This document shows positions 1-5,203 of a stretch of 5,203 nt of DNA, in pieces. Source of the stretch: an uncultured Rhodopirellula sp. Lineage in GTDB: Bacteria; Planctomycetota; Planctomycetia; Pirellulales; Pirellulaceae. Positions within the stretch are counted from its first letter, which is position 1. Every line of letters begins with the position of its first letter. Under the pieces are notes generated by a model. The model ran no database searches. It was not told where the DNA came from and was given only the letters and a program-made list of their open reading frames with translations. Where the stretch lies: contig CAJXTM010000368.1 in assembly GCA_913061385.1 (NCBI GenBank), positions 1-5,203 of the forward strand. The letters are read 5' to 3'. The position numbers were made by a program, and so were the translations under genes.

Positions 1-48
1 TCTACACGTAAGGAGTCGTCGGCAGCGTCAGATGTGTATAAGAGACAG
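1..48 (+). other. Illumina Nextera i5-side adapter (artefact, not genomic)
   Basis: This is library adapter, not organism DNA. Positions 1-7 (TCTACAC) are the 3' end of the P5 oligo. Positions 8-15 (GTAAGGAG) match a Nextera i5 index that I recall as the 505 index. Positions 16-29 are the read-1 tail TCGTCGGCAGCGTC. Positions 30-48 are the 19-bp Tn5 mosaic end AGATGTGTATAAGAGACAG. Its exact reverse complement lies at 5165-5183, so the window looks like a transposon with 19-bp terminal inverted repeats, which it is not. Genomic sequence begins at about position 49. Confidence 0.98.
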
Positions 49-111
49 CTCAACATGACAGCTCCTCAAAAGAAGGATTTCACTCTGCGTTACGCTTTAT
101 TGACACCTTAA
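49..111 (+). CDS. possible C-terminal tail of an upstream gene (5'-truncated)
   Basis: The frame beginning right after the adapter is open for 20 codons and ends at TAA 109-111. It reads LNMTAPQKKDFTLRYALLTP. The FTLRYALLTP end looks like a closing beta strand of a secreted or beta-rich protein. It could therefore be the tail of a gene cut by the library fragment. The evidence is thin: another frame is also open to a TAG at 117-119, and 20 residues are too few to name a family. If genuine, it would end about 125 bp before the next start, in the same orientation. Confidence 0.25.
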   Translation, partial: LNMTAPQKKDFTLRYALLTP

Positions 112-129
112 TATTTTAGCAGTCAAAAT
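100..129 (+). promoter_or_regulatory. candidate sigma70-like promoter
   Basis: A perfect TTGACA lies at 100-105 and is followed after 18 bp by CAAAAT at 124-129, which matches the TATAAT consensus at 4 of 6 positions. The surroundings are AT-rich. A transcript from here would start near 135 and have a leader of about 100 nt before the ATG at 236, with the inverted repeat at 148-167 just inside it. The -35 box overlaps the possible upstream gene tail. The -10 box is weak and planctomycete promoters are poorly defined, so this is a suggestion from position and boxes only. Confidence 0.25.
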
Positions 130-147
130 ATTTCGGCAAGCGTTCGT

Positions 148-167
148 ATGTTCCACCACTGGAACAT
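148..167. repeat. perfect 8-bp inverted repeat with 4-nt loop (operator or leader hairpin)
   Basis: ATGTTCCA (148-155), CCAC (156-159) and TGGAACAT (160-167) form a perfect hairpin or dyad. The next pair outward (147/168) does not match. A further TTCC at 167-170 makes a third, overlapping half-site with GGAA at 161-164. No T-run follows on either strand, so it is not a rho-independent terminator. It lies about 70 bp upstream of the start at 236 and just downstream of the candidate promoter, which is a place where a repressor site would act. The symmetry is certain; the function is inference. Confidence 0.5.
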
Positions 168-235
168 TCCCAACAAACCAGCAAAAAAACTCTACCAACG
201 AAAACCAGTACACGTAGCAACCACTGATTTACCCA

Positions 236-904
236 ATGCAACTTCGCAGCACCATCACTCTTGCTCTGATTTTTACCGTTGGATTCCTTCAGCAGGCAGA
301 ATCCGCTCATTACCAGCCTACCCTGTTCAATGATCTAGCGCGGGTCGCTTGACACTGATGGGCCCCACAAAGACAGCAGCAATTGGGTGAACCATCAGAA
401 CACTCGTTGGGACATCAAGGACGGTGTGCTGCCCGGGAGCGTTTCGACCCGTGCTACCAGAAATCATGTAACCAAAAAGAACGCAACCACGATGGAACGC
501 GAGCAATAATTTTCTTGAAACCTGTTCCCAAAGGTTTCGTTCTTCAATTGAGATTTCGCTACAACGAAATCGAAAACCAAGGCGGATATTCTGGCTCGTT
601 ACGGGAGTTCGGTCACCATGTGAATTCCCTGATCGTTCGTGATAGCGAAAGTGTCCACATTCATTTCAGAAAAAAGAAACTGCGTTTACCAGAGACTTTT
701 TTTTCACTCACCGCGTGCAACCATGTGACAGTCAAAATCAAGGGGGGCACTCTTCTGATCGAATTCAACGACAAAGCAATCCTTATCGCAGGCCCCTTGG
801 TAACGCTCACATCAACCCAACAACCTCAACAGATCAATTTCAAGGGGCTACCTATCGGCACGGTGCAGATTGACTGGATAAAGCACGGACAACGAATCGA
901 ATGA
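236..904 (+). pseudogene. secreted concanavalin/LamG-like (DUF1080-like) protein, two compensating frameshifts
   Basis: The ATG at 236 opens a clear Sec signal peptide: MQLR, hydrophobic core about residues 7-18, cleavage near QAESA/HY at residues 24-25. This frame stops at TGA 350-352. The coding signal continues in the frame of position 351 (DTDGPHKDSSNWVNH, then WDIKDGVLPGS) to a TAA at 507. It then returns to the first frame from about 475-500 (RAIIFLKPVPKGFVLQLRFRY) to TGA 902-904. Removing one G from GGG 342-344 and adding one A to AAAAA 474-478 restores a single reading frame of about 222 residues. The W-x-I-x-DGVL-x-GS turn and the alternating strands up to the final VQIDWIKHG resemble the small secreted concanavalin-fold proteins (LamG or DUF1080 type) common in Planctomycetes, thought to bind or cleave glycans. 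No catalytic residues can be assigned. No Shine-Dalgarno is visible. Either a recent pseudogene or a pair of sequencing indels; the conserved coding character after both shifts favours sequencing errors or very recent decay. Confidence 0.6.
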
Positions 905-1346
905 GCTTAACGAGCCACGCTGCAGCTGGTATCCGGCCTTGGTTTTTTCCTCGCCAGGTACGGGCACTGCGGTGAACCCGACAATGCAAGCGTTCCCGAG
1001 CCACCCCAAGCTTAACTACCAAGACTCGCAAAATTCGCCGAAATCTGCACTTCTGCCGCTTCATAACGAGGACGGATGAGCTAGTCGCAATTGTGATCTC
1101 AAAATCCCATCCGAACTTGACAAACCATACTGAGAAATCTTGAAAAGCTGTTAGACTATAGGATCGGACGGCACCTTTGTTCGGACCGCTTTGATCGCAT
1201 TCAGATAGTTCGAGTTCAAACGGTGTCGGTCCCGCTGGATTTCCCGCCAACTCGCCACCCGCCAGCACTGCGTGACCCCGCAGGGCCAGACACTCAGTCC
1301 TACGCACACCGATTGTTCCCCTGACACGTAGGAATTCCTGCACAGG
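905..1346. other. 442-bp intergenic region, no gene recognised
   Basis: No reading frame here has a convincing start, signal peptide or family motif. The longest open stretch on the minus strand (852-1508) runs into both flanking genes and has an implausible Cys- and Arg-rich composition. A TTGACA sits at 1117-1122 in an AT-rich patch, with TAGACTATAGG at 1152-1162, but the spacing of about 30 bp is too long for a -35/-10 pair, so no promoter is called. A T6 run at 943-948 follows only a 4-bp self-complementary CCGG, too weak for a terminator. A 10-bp palindrome AGGAATTCCT lies at 1330-1339, just before the next start. The promoter of the 1347 operon most likely lies in this stretch. Confidence 0.5.
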
Positions 1347-4061
1347 ATGATAGAGCCAAATAACTTCCGCACGACTCACCGACTCGGACTGAAAATTCCA
1401 ATGGTGATTCATTCTTGCACAACAGCATTTTGCTTTGTGGGCCTGATTTGGTGCCTGTACCCGTGCAGCACCATGGCAGCCGATCCACAAATTCCGACGT
1501 TGGCACAACTAAAGATTGACGGCAGAGACAAGTCAAATTTTCTCAATCAAGACAAACCCCAGCCCGCATTAACGGGTGTCCCCAAAGCAAACCTCGAACA
1601 ATATCGCAGCGTAATCCAGCCGCTGTTGAAATCGAAGTGCTTGGCTTGCCATGGTCCCGACGAAGAACATGCAAATCTTCGGATAGACCGGATCAATCCC
1701 AACCTGCTTACCGGCGAGAGCATTGAACGTTGGCGTGAAATCTACAAAGTGTTAAGCAATTCCGAGATGCCTCCAGAGGACGAACCCACTTATGCGATGA
1801 CGGACATCCAGCGGAAAACCTTGGTGGGTTGGATAAGCACCGAAATGAATAAGGCATCGTTTGTCCGTCGCAACACAACGGACCACACTTCATTTCGTAG
1901 GCTGACCAAGGCCGAATACAACTTCGCACTACAAGACCTGCTTGGTCTACCTTACGCAATCGGACACAGGCTTCCCACCGAAACTGCATCTGAAGATGGT
2001 TTCATCAAGAACTCAGAGATGCTTCAGATGTCCGCCATGCAGTTCTCCACGTACAGGGAACTGGCCCTCGAGGCTCTGCGACGCGTCACCGTTCAGGGGT
2101 CACGGCCCACTCCAATCGTCTATGACATCTCAATGCAAGACGAAATGAATCGACACATGTCAGCCAAGAATGCAAAAGTTTTCAAAAGCACGGATGACGA
2201 CTTCAAAAATCAACAACGGCGACAGCACTTTTTCAATCCACAAACGGGGGACGGTGTCGCATTCTCCAATGGCAACGCGAAGCCAATTACGCACATTGAT
2301 GCACAGCCAATTCCGGAGGAAAGTTCTAGCGGCACGACCCCGGGCGCGGTATTGGTGATGGGCCCGTCCAACGAGACGAAATGGAACCTTGATCGGTTCC
2401 TTCCCGACGAGGGTACCATGCGTGTTAGCATTCGGACGGGACGTACCACCATGAACCCAAACGAACACACAAGTCTTCGACTGATTTTCAGCGCCCACAC
2501 CAGCAACAACGCAAACTTTTCAGCTGTCATCAGTGATCACGATCTTCCAGTAACCGCATCAGTAACGAACCCACAGTACGTTCACTTCGATATCCCGTTA
2601 AGCGAGATACAAAGGAATCCATTTCGAAAACTGGAAACAACCTTTCCCAGACGCGACGAGTTCCTGCACATTCGGAATGTATCCAATGCTCGGAACAGCA
2701 AGGAACCCCTCAAACTTCACATCGATTCAATACAGGTAACCGCCCCTTACTATGCGCAATGGCCACCAAAGAGCCATACCGACATCTTTTTCTCCAGCGA
2801 TGTCCGCGGTGACGAAACTGCCTATGGCAGAGAAGTACTGAACCGCTTTCTGCCGCGTGTGTGGCGACGCCCGGTGGAAAAACGTGAAGTCGATCAGTTC
2901 GTGCACCTTTTCGAACGGTATCGCGCAGACATGCCTACCTTTGAGGAGGCAATGCTCGAGGTACTTGCCACCGCGTTGGCGACGCCGGAGTTTTTGTATG
3001 TGGTCCAATATGCAGGCGAGAACGATCAAACTTCGCCCAACCGCATTAGCAATTCCGAACTCGCCACGCGTCTTTCGCTCTTCCTTTGGTCGAGTATTCC
3101 GGACGATGAATTGCTCCGCGTTGCCAAGGAAGGAAGCCTAACGGATCCCGCAATTACCAGACAGCAGGTTCAACGAATGCTTGCTGACCCAAAAGCCAAG
3201 CGTTTCCATCAAAACTTCGTTAGTCAATGGCTGGGACTGGACGGACTTAACAGTGTCACCCACATCAAAGATCCTGAATTGCTGTCCGCGATGGAGCAAG
3301 AGCCGATTGCGTTTTTCGAACACCTTTTAACACGCAACGGTAGTGCATTAGACTTTCTGCATTCAGAATATGTTTTGGTAAACGAACGTCTTGCTAGGCA
3401 TTACGGTATCCGTGACGTCTTTGGACCCCACTTTCAGCGGGTCGATGCGAACAGTGCAAATCAGCGAGGCGGGCTATTGACCGGTGCTGCTGTGATGGCG
3501 ATGAACTCCGACGGGTCCGATTCAAATCCTCTGAAACGAGGCGTTTGGTTATTGGAACGCATTCTGGATGATCCGCCACCGCCACCGCCTGCCGATGTTC
3601 CGGAGGTTGATTTGACTGACCCTCGAATCCTTGAAATGACACTTAAAGAGCGTATTCTCGATCACCGCAACCAGGCTGCGTGTATCTCGTGCCACTCGCG
3701 AATCGATCCATGGGGGATAGCATTCGAGAACTACGATGCACTGGGATCATTTCGCACCCATGTGCAGAACGTTCCCATCGATGCAACGTCCACTCTTTTT
3801 AACAAACAATCACTTGCCGGTATCGACGGTCTGAAAAGCTACTTGCTATCGGAACGGCAAGATCAGTTTACAAGAGCGATAGTGCATAAAATGACGTCCT
3901 ACGCGTTGGGACGCCCTCTGACCTTCAGCGACCGAGCTGACGTTGACAAGCTGGCGACAAATTTTAGAAAATCAGGGGATCGCATGGAAGATCTCATCCA
4001 CATCATCACTGGCAGTGAAATATTTAATGCCAAACAAGCAACAGGATCAGATGATGAGTAA
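1347..4061 (+). CDS. secreted di-haem c-type cytochrome-like protein, PSCyt1/DUF1587/DUF1595/DUF1592/DUF1588/DUF1585
   Basis: A complete 904-residue protein. Its domain order is that of a planctomycete-expanded family whose reaction is unknown. Residues 1-44 form a Sec signal: basic n-region (R8, R12, K16), hydrophobic stretch about 24-38, cleavage near TMA/ADP at 44-45. PSCyt1 spans about 85-165, with haem site C98-LA-C101-H102 followed by GPDEE, and M141 in an MPPED motif that could be the axial ligand. DUF1587 (PSD3) lies at about 183-246 (FRRLTKAEYNFALQDLLGL). A beta-rich stretch of about 330-470 has no family I can name. DUF1595 (PSD5) is at about 489-552 (VWRRPVEKREVDQF), DUF1592 (PSD4) at about 566-690 and DUF1588 (PSCyt3) at about 703-803, the last with a proline run at 743-748 and a second haem site C779-IS-C782-H783 followed by SRIDPWGIAFENYD. 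DUF1585 (PSD2) is at about 824-893. A TAG at 1329-1331 bounds the frame. The start at 1347 has no good Shine-Dalgarno; an alternative ATG at 1401 would give a signal lacking basic residues. A periplasmic electron-transfer role is inferred from the two haem sites. It overlaps the DUF1552 gene, suggesting coupled expression. Confidence 0.93.
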   Translation: MIEPNNFRTTHRLGLKIPMVIHSCTTAFCFVGLIWCLYPCSTMAADPQIPTLAQLKIDGRDKSNFLNQDKPQPALTGVPKANLEQYRSVIQPLLKSKCLACHGPDEEHANLRIDRINPNLLTGESIERWREIYKVLSNSEMPPEDEPTYAMTDIQRKTLVGWISTEMNKASFVRRNTTDHTSFRRLTKAEYNFALQDLLGLPYAIGHRLPTETASEDGFIKNSEMLQMSAMQFSTYRELALEALRRVTVQGSRPTPIVYDISMQDEMNRHMSAKNAKVFKSTDDDFKNQQRRQHFFNPQTGDGVAFSNGNAKPITHIDAQPIPEESSSGTTPGAVLVMGPSNETKWNLDRFLPDEGTMRVSIRTGRTTMNPNEHTSLRLIFSAHTSNNANFSAVISDHDLPVTASVTNPQYVHFDIPLSEIQRNPFRKLETTFPRRDEFLHIRNVSNARNSKEPLKLHIDSIQVTAPYYAQWPPKSHTDIFFSSDVRGDETAYGREVLNRFLPRVWRRPVEKREVDQFVHLFERYRADMPTFEEAMLEVLATALATPEFLYVVQYAGENDQTSPNRISNSELATRLSLFLWSSIPDDELLRVAKEGSLTDPAITRQQVQRMLADPKAKRFHQNFVSQWLGLDGLNSVTHIKDPELLSAMEQEPIAFFEHLLTRNGSALDFLHSEYVLVNERLARHYGIRDVFGPHFQRVDANSANQRGGLLTGAAVMAMNSDGSDSNPLKRGVWLLERILDDPPPPPPADVPEVDLTDPRILEMTLKERILDHRNQAACISCHSRIDPWGIAFENYDALGSFRTHVQNVPIDATSTLFNKQSLAGIDGLKSYLLSERQDQFTRAIVHKMTSYALGRPLTFSDRADVDKLATNFRKSGDRMEDLIHIITGSEIFNAKQATGSDDE
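4043..4046 (+). promoter_or_regulatory. ribosome binding site for the DUF1552 gene
   Basis: AGGA lies inside the end of the upstream gene. It is 7 nt before the ATG at 4054 but only 4 nt before the ATG at 4051, which favours 4054. A third in-frame ATG at 4075 has GAGGA touching it with no spacer and would leave only two residues before the twin arginines, so it is less likely. The chosen start overlaps the upstream stop (4059-4061), a usual arrangement for translational coupling. Confidence 0.45.
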
Positions 4062-5164
4062 CAAGAATCGAGGAATGAATCGTCGCAATTTTCTTCGTGG
4101 CTCTGGAGTCGCGTTGGCTTTGCCATGGTTTGAAGCAACTGCCGCTACTGCGGACGAACCGCATGCCACACCAAAGCGTTTCATGAGTGTGTACCACCCC
4201 GATGGTGTCGGCTTGCCACTGAAAACCGATCCTGCATGGAAAGACTGGAGTTGGTTTCCGAGAGGTGGTGAACATGATTTCGAACTCACCAAAGTTCTCG
4301 ACGTGCTGGAACCTCTTCGGAGCGACATCACGATCTATTCAGGATTATCGCACCCCGCAGCGCGTACGGTTCACGGACATTCCAACGCTGACCAATACCT
4401 AACCGGTGCGGCAACCGGCGGTCATGGTGAATACAAGAACACCATCTCTCTTGATCAGGTAATCGCCAAATACATGGGCGATGCTACCCGACACGCATCA
4501 TTAGTCCTATCAACCAATGGCGGGATTGGCGGGCCACGCGGAGCTCAAACACAATCCTTCAATCAAGAGGGACGGCCCATCCCGGCCATGAACAAGCCGA
4601 AACAGATCTTCGACACCTTGTTTCATGCCAACGGAATGGATGCAAAAGAAAAGTTAGCACGAAGTAAAAGCGCACTCGACTTCCTGATTGAAAACACAGT
4701 CTCTTTAGGAAAGAAACTCTCCCAGCAGGACCGCCACAAGCTTCAGCAATACCTCGATGCAGTTCGCGACACCGAGGTGAAACTTGAACGAGCTCAGAAG
4801 TGGGTCAACGCCCCCCTTCCAGAAGTCGACACGCAGTTCCTCGCGTTGGACGCGGGCCCAGAAGAAGCTCGCCTGTACTTTCAAACCATGTATGAATTGG
4901 TGTACCTGTCATTCTTTAGCGACTCCACCCGCGTAGCTACATTTCAGTTGGGAAGGGAAAATGGGGAAGGGCCCCATGATCTACTATCAAAGGCAGTAGA
5001 TCTCGGGAATGCTCACGGTTTGACGCACGATGTGAAAAAACCAAAGGGCTGGCAGAACCTCGGAACCTACAATCGCTACCAGGCGAGCGAATTCGGTCGA
5101 TTTATCAAACGCCTTAAGGATACCGAGGAGCCGAATGGAAATGGCACGCTCCTCGACAACACAT
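4054..5164 (+). CDS. Tat-exported DUF1552 (HXXSHH family) protein, 3'-truncated by contig end
   Basis: The 370 genomic codons lack a stop because the library fragment ends here. Residues 10-14 are RRNFL, followed by a short hydrophobic run (GVALALPWF) and a likely cleavage near ATA/DEP at 33-34: a twin-arginine signal, so the protein should be exported folded. The mature part matches DUF1552 (PF07586): an early FMSVYHPDGVG strand, SGLSHP and HGHSNADQYLTG, and an acidic/basic helical middle with the LDAVRDTEVKLE segment typical of the family. Pfam names the family after an HXXSHH motif; the matching site here is H321-GL-T324-H325-D326, a variant with Thr for Ser and Asp for the last His. It then runs through GTYNRYQASEFGRF to NGTLLDNT, where family members usually continue 70-90 residues through a GG-rich end that is missing. 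From position 5164 the frame reads into adapter, adding the false tail SVSYTHLRAHETE. It overlaps the di-haem gene by 8 bp; the two families commonly occur as a pair. Function is unknown. Confidence 0.9.
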
Positions 5165-5203
5165 CTGTCTCTTATACACATCTCCGAGCCCACGAGACCG
5201 AGG
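5165..5203 (+). other. Illumina Nextera i7-side adapter (artefact, not genomic)
   Basis: Positions 5165-5183 are the reverse complement of the Tn5 mosaic end (CTGTCTCTTATACACATCT). Positions 5184-5198 are the read-2 tail CCGAGCCCACGAGAC. Positions 5199-5203 (CGAGG) are the first five bases of an i7 index, consistent with the Nextera 710 index as I recall it. Genomic DNA ends at about 5164. Forward translation gives the known adapter peptide VSYTHLRAHET, and the reverse strand gives MCIRDR at the start of a false 68-residue open frame (4987-5193). Confidence 0.98.

Noticed and set aside
148..333. A 61-residue plus-strand open frame
   Set aside because: It overlaps the much better signal peptide frame at 236 and its residues (His-rich, no hydrophobic pattern) look like a frame shadow.
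930..948. A rho-independent terminator ending in T6 after the first gene
   Set aside because: Only a 4-bp self-complementary CCGG precedes the T-run; no stable stem can be drawn.
901..975. A 24-codon frame starting with ATGA overlapping the stop at 902-904
   Set aside because: The overlap looks like translational coupling, but the product (starting MSLTSHAAAGIRPW) is very short, matches nothing I know and has no ribosome binding site.
882..1076. A plus-strand open stretch in the frame of position 903
   Set aside because: It has no plausible start codon near its beginning and no protein-like pattern, so chance openness is the simpler reading.
1117..1162. A promoter made of TTGACA (1117-1122) and a TATA-like box near 1152-1162
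   Set aside because: The spacing of about 30 bp is far from 16-18, and the sequence at the proper distance (TTGAAA near 1140) is not a -10 box.
852..1508. A 218-residue open frame on the minus strand
   Set aside because: It overlaps the 3' end of the secreted gene and the signal peptide of the di-haem gene, has odd Cys/Arg/His composition, no signal or motif, and no good start context.
3573..3590. Hexaproline run in the di-haem protein as a possible ribosome-stalling signal
   Set aside because: Proline runs at this place are usual in DUF1588 domains, so it is a family trait rather than an oddity of this gene.
30..5183. A 5.1-kb transposon bounded by 19-bp terminal inverted repeats
   Set aside because: The repeats are the engineered Tn5 mosaic ends of the Nextera kit, with adapter and index sequence outside them; no transposase gene lies between.
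4987..5193. A 68-residue minus-strand open frame starting MGSEMCIRDR
   Set aside because: Its first residues are encoded by the Nextera adapter, and the rest is antisense to the DUF1552 gene.

Overview
The window is a 5.1 kb piece of bacterial DNA (about positions 49-5164) with Illumina Nextera library adapter sequence on both ends (1-48 and 5165-5203). The gene content points to a planctomycete, probably of the Pirellulaceae/Rhodopirellula type. A large secreted di-haem protein with the PSCyt1-PSD3-PSD5-PSD4-PSCyt3-PSD2 architecture is followed at once by a Tat-exported DUF1552 (HXXSHH) protein. This pair is expanded and typical in Planctomycetes. The lack of clear Shine-Dalgarno sequences before most starts and the moderate base composition also fit. 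This assignment comes from family knowledge; no search was run.

Layout, left to right. Positions 1-48: P5 fragment, i5 index and Tn5 mosaic end. About 49-111: a possible C-terminal tail of an upstream gene. About 100-235: a leader with a candidate promoter and a perfect 8-bp inverted repeat. 236-904: a small secreted beta-rich protein, concanavalin/LamG- or DUF1080-like, broken by two compensating frameshifts. 905-1346: a 442-bp gap without a recognisable gene. 1347-4061: the intact 904-residue di-haem protein. 4054-5164: the DUF1552 protein, overlapping the previous gene by 8 bp and cut off by the contig end about 70-90 residues early. 5165-5203: Tn5 mosaic end, Nextera read-2 adapter and start of an i7 index. 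All genes lie on the + strand.

How they may work together: the overlapping pair should be co-transcribed and translationally coupled. Both products are predicted to leave the cytoplasm, one by Sec with two covalent c-type haems, the other by Tat. A periplasmic redox or enzymatic partnership is the natural inference, but the biochemical role of these families is not established and I assign none. I do not see a new system here. The points most worth checking are the adapter-made ends, which create false peptides, the two indels in the first gene, the variant HXXSHH motif in the DUF1552 protein, and the inverted repeat upstream of the first gene.
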